A stretch of DNA of 5,062 nucleotides, from the NCBI GenBank assembly GCA_023460255.1, contig JAEWQZ010000319.1:1-5062 (forward strand). Direction: 5' to 3'. A program made the translations under genes and the position numbers. Origin of the DNA: Actinomycetes bacterium. GTDB lineage: Bacteria; Actinomycetota; Actinomycetes; Actinomycetales; Cellulomonadaceae. A model generated the notes under the pieces. It was not told where the DNA came from, did not search any database, and worked only from the letters and a program-made list of their open reading frames with translations. Below, piece after piece: positions 1 to 5,062 of this stretch (the first letter of the stretch is position 1; each line of letters begins with the position of its first letter).

Positions 1-62
1 CACGCCGACCCTGCGCCCGACCCGCCCCACGCCGACCCTGCGCCCGACCCGCCCCACGCCGA
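1..62. repeat. 27-bp tandem repeat inside the pcrA linker
   Basis: Two identical 27-bp units (1-27 and 28-54) are followed by a matching 9-base start of a third (55-63), after which the match breaks down. In the pcrA frame each unit encodes the nine residues WGGSGAGSA, so the linker reads as repeated Trp-Gly-Gly-Ser blocks. A related but diverged block (GWGGGASA, residues 724-731) comes just before. The repeat reaches the left edge, so the copy number is unknown. The unit is a multiple of three, so copy changes keep the frame. Confidence 0.9.
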
Positions 63-2249
63 CGCGCCGCCGCCCCAGCCCGAGCCCGACCCGCGCAGCG
101 CCTGCATGCTCGACTCCCGGCGCCGCCAGTCCACGAGCTCGTCGGGCAGGTCGTCGAGGAAGCGGCTGGCGGGGAACTCGTTCGGCACGCCCCACGCGGT
201 CCGCACGGCGGCCCGGGAGATGTACAGCCGCTGCCGCGCCCGGGTCAGCCCGACGTAGGCGAGGCGACGCTCCTCGGCGAGCTGGTCCGGGTCCGCCAAC
301 GACCGCATGTGCGGGAACGTGCCGTCCTCCCAGCCGGTGACGAAGACGACGGGGAACTCCAGGCCCTTGGCCGTGTGCAGGGTCATGAGCGTGACCTGGC
401 CCTGGTCGACCTGCGCGCCCTCGCCAGCGGCGTCGTCGGCGTCGGGGATCTGGTCGGAGTCGGCGACCAGTGACACCCGCTCGAGGAAGTCCGCGAGGTC
501 GCCGTCCGGGTCGGACTGCTCGAACTCCGTCGCCACCGCGTGCAGCTCGGCGAGGTTGTCCACGCGCGACCCGTCCTGCGGGTCGTCGCTCGCGCGCAGC
601 TCGGCCAGGTACCCGGTCCGGTCGAGGACGGCGCCCAGCACCTCCGCGGGCCCGGCCCCGGCCGCGAGCTCCCGCAACCCGGCGAGCAGCTCCGCGAACT
701 CCGCGAGCGGCCGCAGGGCTCGCGGCGAGAGCCCGTACACCTCGTCGAGCCGCTCGAGCGCAGCGCCGAACGAGATCCGCTCACGTTCGGCGAAGCCGGC
801 GATCATCGCCTCCGACCGGTCCCCCAGCCCTCGCTTGGGGACGTTGAGGATGCGCCGCAGGTTCACGTCGTCGTCCGGGTTGACGATGGCGCGCAGGTAG
901 GCGATCGCGTCCTTGATCTCGCGGCGCTCGTAGAACCGCGTGCCGCCGACCACCTTGTACGGCAGCCCGACGCGGATGAGCACCTCCTCCAGGGCCCGCG
1001 ACTGGGCGTTGGTCCGGTAGAAGACGGCGACGTCACCGGGACGCACGCCGTGGTCGTCGCCGAGCCGGTCGATCTCCTCGGCGACGAACCGGGCCTCCTC
1101 GTGCTCGTTGTCGGCGACGTACCCGACGATCTGCGGTCCGGCGCCCTCCGCCGTCCAGAGCCGCTTCTCCTTGCGGCCCGGGTTCCGGGCGATGACGGCG
1201 TTCGCGGCCGAGAGGATCGTCTGCGTCGACCGGTAGTTCTGCTCCAGCAGGATGGTGCGGGCGTCGGGGTAGTCGGCCTCGAACTCGAGGATGTTGCGGA
1301 TCGTCGCGCCCCGGAACGCGTAGATCGACTGGTCGGCGTCGCCGACGACGGTGAGCTCGCCCGGGTCGGCGGCGAGCTCCCCCGCCCGGCCGACGAGCTC
1401 GCGCACGAGCACGTACTGCGCGTGGTTGGTGTCCTGGTACTCGTCGACGAGGATCTGCCGGAACCGTCGTCGGTAGTGCTCCGCGACCTGCGGGAACGCC
1501 TGGAGCAGGTTGACGGTGGTCATGATGAGGTCGTCGAAGTCCAGCGCGTTCGCCGCGCGCAGCCGCTGCTGGTAGCGGGTGTAGACCGCCGACAGGATCT
1601 CGTCGAACTGGTTCGCCTCACCGGCCGAGGCACCCGACGATCGCGCGTACGCCTCCGGGTCGACCAGCTCGTCCTTGAGGTTGGAGATCCGATGGGCCAG
1701 GCCCTTGACCGGGAACTTCTTGGGGTCGAGGTCCAGCTCGCGGCCGACGAGCGTGAGCAGCCGCTGGCTGTCCGCGGCGTCGTAGATGGAGAACGTCGAG
1801 CGCAGTCCGAGGACCTCGTGCTCGCGCCGCAGGATGCGCACGCACGCCGAGTGGAAGGTCGACACCCACATCGCGCGCGCCGGGGGCCCGACGATCGCCT
1901 CGACCCGCTCGCGCATCTCGCCGGCCGCCTTGTTCGTGAAGGTGATGGCCAGCACCTCCCCGGCCCGGACCTGCCGGGTGGCGAGCTTGTGCGCGATGCG
2001 GTGCGTGAGCACGCGGGTCTTGCCCGACCCGGCGCCCGCCACGATGAGCAGCGGCGAACCGGAGTGCAGCACCGCCTCGCGCTGCTGCGGGTTGAGCCCC
2101 TCGAGCAGCGCGTCGGCGCGGGCCCGCGCCTCCGCCTCCCGGTCGGCAGCGGGCGTCTCGTCGCGCCGGGGCGGGACGACGGCGGGCAGGCGGGCCTCGG
2201 CGGGGATCCGCGCGCCGGGCAGCACAGGGAAGTCGGAGAAGAGCGTCAT
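1..2249 (-). CDS. pcrA: ATP-dependent DNA helicase PcrA/UvrD (superfamily 1A), C-terminus cut by window edge
   Basis: A 3'-to-5' SF1A helicase that unwinds DNA in nucleotide excision repair and replication restart; the family also removes proteins and stalled RNA polymerase from DNA. I translated 749 residues with no stop before the left edge. All the signature motifs are present: NPQQREAV Q-motif (53-60), AGAGSGKT Walker A (71-78), ITFTNKAAGEM motif Ia (102-112), TFHS (131-134), VDEYQDTN motif II (268-275), VVGDADQSIYAFRGA motif III (301-315), LEQNYRST motif IV (335-342), LMTLHTAKGLEF motif V (621-632) and RRLAYVGLTRARQRL motif VI (661-675). From about 720 a Gly/Ser/Ala/Trp linker begins and reaches the edge; the RNA-polymerase-binding Tudor-like end expected in this family would lie outside. 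The ATG at 2249 is fixed by an in-frame TGA at 2256-2258 and a -10-like box just upstream. The N-terminus (MTLFSDFPVLPGARIP) resembles actinobacterial PcrA extensions. Mycobacterial equivalents are called UvrD1. Family assignment is certain. Confidence 0.97.
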   Translation of the reverse strand, partial: MTLFSDFPVLPGARIPAEARLPAVVPPRRDETPAADREAEARARADALLEGLNPQQREAVLHSGSPLLIVAGAGSGKTRVLTHRIAHKLATRQVRAGEVLAITFTNKAAGEMRERVEAIVGPPARAMWVSTFHSACVRILRREHEVLGLRSTFSIYDAADSQRLLTLVGRELDLDPKKFPVKGLAHRISNLKDELVDPEAYARSSGASAGEANQFDEILSAVYTRYQQRLRAANALDFDDLIMTTVNLLQAFPQVAEHYRRRFRQILVDEYQDTNHAQYVLVRELVGRAGELAADPGELTVVGDADQSIYAFRGATIRNILEFEADYPDARTILLEQNYRSTQTILSAANAVIARNPGRKEKRLWTAEGAGPQIVGYVADNEHEEARFVAEEIDRLGDDHGVRPGDVAVFYRTNAQSRALEEVLIRVGLPYKVVGGTRFYERREIKDAIAYLRAIVNPDDDVNLRRILNVPKRGLGDRSEAMIAGFAERERISFGAALERLDEVYGLSPRALRPLAEFAELLAGLRELAAGAGPAEVLGAVLDRTGYLAELRASDDPQDGSRVDNLAELHAVATEFEQSDPDGDLADFLERVSLVADSDQIPDADDAAGEGAQVDQGQVTLMTLHTAKGLEFPVVFVTGWEDGTFPHMRSLADPDQLAEERRLAYVGLTRARQRLYISRAAVRTAWGVPNEFPASRFLDDLPDELVDWRRRESSMQALRGSGSGWGGGASAWGGSGAGSAWGGSGAGSA

Positions 2250-2258
2250 GGCCCCTCA

Positions 2259-2264
2259 AGCCTA
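2259..2264 (-). promoter_or_regulatory. Probable -10 box of pcrA, leaderless or near-leaderless start
   Basis: The minus strand reads TAGGCT, fitting the actinobacterial TANNNT -10 pattern, and ends 9 nt before the pcrA ATG. Transcription would start about 0-3 nt before the ATG. The GAGGGG upstream leaves only 2 nt to the ATG, too close for a normal Shine-Dalgarno, which also favours leaderless translation. No good -35 box is visible; that region lies inside the hairpin at 2265-2291. Confidence 0.5.
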
Positions 2265-2291
2265 GGTGCCCGCGGGGACGCCGCAGGCACC
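2265..2291 (-). terminator. Hairpin between the DyP frame and pcrA, likely intrinsic terminator without U-tract
   Basis: On the minus strand GGTGCC-T-GCGG pairs with CCGC-G-GGCACC around a 5-nt loop (CGTCC). This makes an 11-bp stem with one G-U wobble, starting 9 nt after the DyP stop codon. On the plus strand the wobble becomes a C-A mismatch, so the structure fits minus-strand RNA better. There is no downstream U run; such hairpins are common in high-GC actinobacteria. It adjoins the pcrA -10 box and would insulate pcrA from upstream transcription. Confidence 0.55.
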
Positions 2292-2300
2292 GGCCCGGCC

Positions 2301-3077
2301 TCACGCCAGCAGGCGCTGGCCCAGGTGCTCCCCCGGGGCGACACCACCAGGTACCGCGAAGACGGCGGACCCGATCGGGGTGGTCCAGGTGTTCATGAGG
2401 TCGAGCTCCGCGAGCCGGCGCTGTACGGGCACGAACTGCTCGGTCACGTCCGCCTGGAACGTGACGAACACCAGGCCGGCGTCGCCGCCCGTCCCGTCGT
2501 CGTAGGAGTAGGAACGCCGCAGGAAGCGCTGCCGCGGGTCGTCCGTCCGCGCCCGCCGGACGTGCGCCCACGGCGGGATCACCGCGAGCCCGTCGGGCCC
2601 CACCGCGTCGAGGTCGGGCTCGTCGTGCTCGGCACGGCCGGTCAGCGGCGCACCGTCGGAGAGCCGACGGCCCACGACGAGCTCGCGGGCGGGCCGGTCC
2701 AGCTCCTCCCAGCCGTCGAGGTCCATGGCGATGCGTCGCACCACCATCCCGGTGCCGCCCGCCATCGGTCCGTCGTCGTGCCAGATCAGGCCGTCGTCCC
2801 GGCCGGGGACGAGGTTGCGCGTCTCGTCGACCTGCCCGAACAGGTTGCGCATCGTGGTGCCGGGCGCCACAGCGCCCGGTGCGCGCCGGAAGCCCTGCTG
2901 CACCCAGCGCACGGAGGCGAACGTCGACGCCTGACGCACCAGCACCCGAGCGGCGTGCGCGAGGGTGACGGGATCGTCGGCACAGAGCTGGAGCAGCAGG
3001 TCACCGCCGGTCCACTCCGGCCGCAGGGCGTCGACGGCGAAGCGCGGCAGGGGCGCGAGCCAGGCGGGCCGGCGCAT
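2301..3077 (-). CDS. DyP-type peroxidase, N-terminally truncated (heme-domain part only); possible pseudogene
   Basis: Full-length DyP peroxidases use H2O2 and heme to oxidise dyes, lignin-like phenolics or other substrates; many actinobacterial ones are Tat-exported and some are linked to copper homeostasis. This 258-residue frame matches roughly the last 60 % of the family. Visible landmarks are RRPAWLAPLPRF (2-13), GGDLLLQLCADD (24-35), RNLFGQVDETRN (77-88) at the GxxDG motif, PPWAHVRRA (168-176) with proximal heme ligand His172, FLRRSYSY (185-192) carrying the distal Arg (187 or 188), and the tail NTWTTPIGSAVF (229-240). The roughly 120-150 residues that normally precede it, including any signal peptide, are absent. 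An in-frame TAG lies 11 codons upstream of the ATG with no other start codon between, so the frame cannot be extended. GxxDG reads GQVDE: catalytic Asp84 is kept and the following Gly is Glu (codon GAG). There is no internal stop or frameshift. The family call is firm; whether the product works is doubtful, and a protein without a signal would stay in the cytoplasm. Confidence 0.85.
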   Translation of the reverse strand: MRRPAWLAPLPRFAVDALRPEWTGGDLLLQLCADDPVTLAHAARVLVRQASTFASVRWVQQGFRRAPGAVAPGTTMRNLFGQVDETRNLVPGRDDGLIWHDDGPMAGGTGMVVRRIAMDLDGWEELDRPARELVVGRRLSDGAPLTGRAEHDEPDLDAVGPDGLAVIPPWAHVRRARTDDPRQRFLRRSYSYDDGTGGDAGLVFVTFQADVTEQFVPVQRRLAELDLMNTWTTPIGSAVFAVPGGVAPGEHLGQRLLA

Positions 3078-3083
3078 GCCATC

Positions 3084-3089
3084 ACCGTA
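3084..3089 (-). promoter_or_regulatory. Possible -10 box for the DyP frame, leaderless arrangement
   Basis: The minus strand reads TACGGT (TANNNT) with 6 nt between it and the ATG at 3077, which would put the transcript start on the ATG itself. No convincing Shine-Dalgarno precedes this ATG; only a weak GGTGA is seen. The -35 position would fall inside the palindrome at 3105-3124, a layout suited to repression by a bound regulator. A single hexamer match is weak evidence. Confidence 0.3.
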
Positions 3090-3104
3090 GACGATCTTGG
3101 TCCC

Positions 3105-3124
3105 AGATACCTAGGGGGGTATCT
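3105..3124. promoter_or_regulatory. CsoR/CstR-like palindromic operator candidate upstream of the DyP frame
   Basis: A perfect 7-bp inverted repeat, AGATACC and GGTATCT, flanks a 6-base centre. On the minus strand the core is ATACCCCCCTAGGTAT, close to the ATACCCC-spacer-GGGGTAT type of site bound by copper-sensing CsoR and persulfide-sensing CstR repressors, though with fewer G on the right arm. It lies 28-47 nt before the DyP start, where a repressor would cover the -35 region. It is also 17 nt past the chemoreceptor stop and could instead form a short 7-bp hairpin ending that transcript, but there is no U-tract. This is a pattern match only. Confidence 0.45.
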
Positions 3125-3141
3125 CCGTCCGACGTGCGCCG

Positions 3142-4722
3142 TCAGCCCGCCGGAGCCAGCACGGCATCCTGGAGGCGCCGGGACGTCCCTGCGAGCTCCC
3201 TGGCCGCGGCGCGGATCGCCTCGACCTCCGCCATCGTGCGCTGCGACGACTCCTCCACCACGTCGAGGGCGCTCGCGATCTGCCGGCCGCCGTCGGCCGC
3301 CTGCGTGACGCTCGCCGCCATCGACGACGTCGTCGCCGTCTGCTGCTCGACCGCGCCCGCGATGGTCACCTGGTAGTCGTTGATCCGCGTGATGATCTCG
3401 CCGATCCGGCCGATCTCGTCGGCCGCCCGGCCGACCGCCTGCTGGATCGCCTCGACCCGGGCGCCGATGTCACCCGTGGCCCGCGCGGTCTCCTGCGCCA
3501 GCTCCTTCACCTCGCCGGCGACGACCGCGAAACCCTTGCCCGCCTCCCCGGCGCGGGCTGCCTCGATGGTCGCGTTGAGCGCCAGCAGGTTGGTCTGCTC
3601 GGCGATCTGGGTGATCATCCGGACCACTGTGCCGATCTCGGCGCTCGACTCGCCCAGCGCGGCGACGGTCCGGTTCGTCTCGTCAGCAGCCTCGACGGCC
3701 TCGGCCGCGATCCTCGCGACCTCGTGCGCGTTCCGTGCGATCTCGGCGATGGACGCGTCCATCTGGGTGGTACCCGAGGCGACCGAGTCGATGCCCGCGC
3801 TCACCTCCTGCGCCGAGACGGTCACGGCCGCCGCCTGGCGCGCGGTGCCCTCGGCCTCGCCCGCGAGGTCGTCGCCGGCCCGGACCAGGCGGACCGCGGC
3901 CGAGTCCAGGTCGGCGACGACGGCCGAGACGCTCCCGGCGACCGCTGCCGCACGGTCGAGGGTCGCGTTGAGCGCACCGGCGAGCTGCTCGAGCTCCGTC
4001 CGGCGGGCTCCCTCGGGCAGGCGCGTCTCGACGTCCCCGCTGGCGAGGATCGACGTCGCCCGGCGCAGGGGCCGCACGATGCTGCGGCCGACGAACCACG
4101 TCGCGGCGCCGATCGTGGCGAGGATGCCCAGTCCGGCGAGCAGGAGTGTCACGGCCTCCCCGAGCGCGACCGCGCGGACGTCGTCCACGTAGACACCGGA
4201 GCCGATCACCCAGCCCCAGGGCTCGTAGCCCGCGACGTAGGAGATCTTGGGCTGCGGCGCCTCGGTCCCGGGCTTGGGCCACTGGTAGGCGACGAAGCCG
4301 GCGCCGTCGGCACGCACCACGTCGACCATCTCGACGAAGAGGAGCGTGCCGTCCGGGTCGGCGCTGGTCGACAGGTCGGTGCCGTCGAGCTCCTGCTGCA
4401 TCGGGTGCATCACCATCGCCGGTGTCATGTCGTTGATCCAGAAGTACTCCGTACCGGAGTACCTCAGGTCTCGGACGGCAGCGATCGCGGCGTCCTGCGC
4501 GGCGCCCTCGGTCATCCGTCCCGCAGCGGCCTGCGCGCCGAAGTGCTCGACGATGCCGACCGCCGTCTCGACCACGGTCCTCGTCGCGTCGCGACGCTCG
4601 GACATGATCCTGTCGTACGCCTGCAGGGACGCCACGAGGCTCAGCGCGGCGAGGCCGACCGCCAGGAGGCCCAGGACGATCCCGAGCTTCCCGGCGATCG
4701 ACAGCGAGGTGGAGCGGGTCAC
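3142..4722 (-). CDS. Methyl-accepting chemotaxis protein with sCache_2-type sensor domain
   Basis: A membrane chemoreceptor that senses an extracellular ligand and controls CheA-CheW phosphorylation to steer flagellar rotation. The 526 residues show a short basic N-terminus, TM1 (about 12-34), an extracellular single-Cache sensor (about 35-185) with the family landmarks RYSGTEYFWIND (87-98), MHPMQQELDG (105-114), YQWPKPG (146-152) and WGWVIGSGVYVDDV (169-182), TM2 (about 187-212), a HAMP linker (about 213-265) and the long cytoplasmic helical hairpin. The hairpin tip is EQTNLLALNATIEAARAGE (375-393), followed by KGFAVVAGEVKELAQ (396-410), the conserved CheA/CheW contact region. No C-terminal CheR/CheB-tethering pentapeptide is seen; the tail is LAPAG. 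Some characterised sCache_2 sensors bind small organic acids, but the ligand here cannot be read from sequence. The GTG start is chosen because GGAAGG sits 8 nt upstream and it opens directly on the basic/TM1 segment; an in-frame ATG at 4845 would overlap the preceding gene and add an Arg-rich tail. No che or fla genes are in view. Confidence 0.96.
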   Translation of the reverse strand: MTRSTSLSIAGKLGIVLGLLAVGLAALSLVASLQAYDRIMSERRDATRTVVETAVGIVEHFGAQAAAGRMTEGAAQDAAIAAVRDLRYSGTEYFWINDMTPAMVMHPMQQELDGTDLSTSADPDGTLLFVEMVDVVRADGAGFVAYQWPKPGTEAPQPKISYVAGYEPWGWVIGSGVYVDDVRAVALGEAVTLLLAGLGILATIGAATWFVGRSIVRPLRRATSILASGDVETRLPEGARRTELEQLAGALNATLDRAAAVAGSVSAVVADLDSAAVRLVRAGDDLAGEAEGTARQAAAVTVSAQEVSAGIDSVASGTTQMDASIAEIARNAHEVARIAAEAVEAADETNRTVAALGESSAEIGTVVRMITQIAEQTNLLALNATIEAARAGEAGKGFAVVAGEVKELAQETARATGDIGARVEAIQQAVGRAADEIGRIGEIITRINDYQVTIAGAVEQQTATTSSMAASVTQAADGGRQIASALDVVEESSQRTMAEVEAIRAAARELAGTSRRLQDAVLAPAG

Positions 4723-4730
4723 GGGGCGGG

Positions 4731-4736
4731 CCTTCC
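4731..4736 (-). promoter_or_regulatory. Ribosome binding site that sets the chemoreceptor start
   Basis: GGAAGG on the minus strand lies 8 nt before the GTG at 4722. It is the reason for preferring this GTG over the upstream in-frame ATG at 4845, which lies inside the end of the response-regulator gene. Confidence 0.7.
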
Positions 4737-4759
4737 GGGGAGTCGGTCGCGTCTCCCCC

Positions 4760-4786
4760 AGATCGACCGGCAAGACCGTGAGATGA
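4760..4786 (-). promoter_or_regulatory. Possible sigma-28 (FliA/SigD)-type promoter of the chemoreceptor gene
   Basis: In the 95-bp gap between the response regulator and the receptor, the minus strand carries TCAT, exactly 15 nt, then GTCGATCT. The flagellar sigma consensus is TAAA-N15-GCCGATAA (SigD GCCGATAT). The -10 part matches at 5 of 8 positions (6 of 8 for SigD) and the -35 part at only 2 of 4. A start near 4753 would give a leader of about 30 nt that includes the GGAAGG ribosome site. The layout fits a motility-controlled receptor gene, but the match is imperfect. Confidence 0.4.
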
Positions 4787-4817
4787 GGGCCTGCGCGCCG
4801 TTCCGCCCGCCGCCGCG

Positions 4818-5062
4818 TCAGAGCAGGCGTCGCGCCGCGGCCCACCTCGTCAGCTCGTGCCGCGAGGACAGCTGGAGCTTGCGCAGCACCGCCGAGACGT
4901 GCGTCTCCACCGTCTTGATCGAGATGAACAGCTCCGAGGCCACCTCGCGGTAGGAGTACCCGCGCGCGATGAGCCGCATCACCTCGCGCTCGCGCGCCGA
5001 CAACCGGTCGAGCTCGTCGTCGCCGGTGGCGATGTCACCGGCCGCGGCACCGAAGGCGTCCA
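4818..5062 (-). CDS. NarL/LuxR-family response regulator, C-terminal DNA-binding end (N-terminus outside window)
   Basis: A transcription factor end with a GerE/LuxR-type helix-turn-helix. Eighty residues are visible in a frame open to the right edge: an acidic linker (GDDELDRL, about 13-20), then LSAREREVMRLIARGYSYRE (20-39), ASELFISIKTVETHVSAVLR (41-60) with the recognition helix around SIKTVETHVSAVL, and the tail KLQLSSRHELTRWAAARRLL (61-80). The receiver domain expected upstream is outside the window, so the response-regulator call rests on the close likeness of this HTH and tail to actinobacterial two-component regulators, some of which pair with PspC-domain histidine kinases. An internal TTG at 5003 could be mistaken for a start, but the frame continues through it with coding character. 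The gene ends 95 bp before the chemoreceptor and probably belongs to a separate unit upstream. Confidence 0.9.
   Translation of the reverse strand, partial: DAFGAAAGDIATGDDELDRLSAREREVMRLIARGYSYREVASELFISIKTVETHVSAVLRKLQLSSRHELTRWAAARRLL

Noticed and set aside
1..62. CRISPR-like array at the left edge
   Set aside because: The 27-bp units are directly abutting with no spacers and are in frame within pcrA; this is a coding tandem repeat.
1618..2571. A 317-codon minus-strand frame overlapping pcrA and DyP
   Set aside because: It is a different reading frame through two genes with clear family motifs; the translation is Ala/Arg/Gly-rich without any domain.
540..3308. A 922-codon open frame on the plus strand
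   Set aside because: It runs antisense across pcrA, the DyP frame, both intergenic gaps and the end of the chemoreceptor. It has a low-complexity Arg/Gly/Val/Pro/Asp-rich translation with no recognisable domain. Long antisense frames are expected opposite very GC-rich genes.
4444..4462. Perfect 8-bp inverted repeat (GTACTCCG, 3-nt spacer, CGGAGTAC)
   Set aside because: It lies in the codons of the conserved YSGTEY stretch of the sensor domain. The conserved protein motif explains the bases, and a position deep inside the gene gives no reason to infer an operator.
4723..4845. Upstream ATG at 4845 for the chemoreceptor
   Set aside because: It would overlap the response-regulator end by 28 bp and add an Arg-rich stretch before TM1. 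The GTG at 4722 has a well-spaced GGAAGG.
3724..4953. A 409-codon open frame on the plus strand
   Set aside because: It is antisense to the chemoreceptor and response regulator, with Arg/Asp/Gly-rich composition and no domain; a mirror of GC-biased codons.
4818..5003. A free-standing 61-residue LuxR-type HTH protein starting at TTG 5003
   Set aside because: The frame stays open and coding-like to the window edge, and the TTG codes the first Leu of the conserved LSAREREV helix; it is the end of a larger regulator.

Overview
The window comes from a very high-GC (estimated above 70 %) Gram-positive actinobacterium. Strong GC bias at third codon positions, an actinobacterial-style PcrA with a Gly/Ser/Trp-rich C-terminal linker, a probable leaderless gene start and a membrane chemoreceptor together point to a motile member of the Actinomycetia. 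A Cellulomonadaceae-like organism is a reasonable guess, but it is an inference and not proven by the window.

All genes lie on the minus strand. Read in the direction of transcription (high to low coordinates) they are: (1) the C-terminal end of a NarL/LuxR-family response regulator, entering from the right edge (4818-5062); (2) a complete methyl-accepting chemotaxis protein with an sCache_2-type extracellular sensor (3142-4722), preceded by a ribosome binding site and a possible sigma-28-type promoter; (3) a short DyP-type peroxidase frame (2301-3077) that holds only the heme-binding C-terminal part of the family and begins just downstream of a CsoR-like palindrome; (4) an 11-bp hairpin, likely a terminator; (5) the ATP-dependent DNA helicase PcrA/UvrD, starting at 2249 and running off the left edge. 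Its last visible codons are built from a 27-bp tandem repeat.

These genes do not form an obvious pathway. The helicase is a housekeeping repair gene with its own promoter. The chemoreceptor looks like a single receptor gene away from a che cluster. The response regulator probably ends a two-component operon outside the window. The most unusual part is the DyP segment. It lacks the N-terminal half and any secretion signal, and its GxxDG motif reads GQVDE. Even so, it keeps an uninterrupted frame, the proximal His and the distal Arg region, and sits behind a metal-repressor-like operator. It is either a recent remnant of a copper-linked DyP gene or a shortened protein still under selection. I see no CRISPR array, RNA gene, insertion sequence or phage element, and no gene-free stretch longer than about 100 bases.
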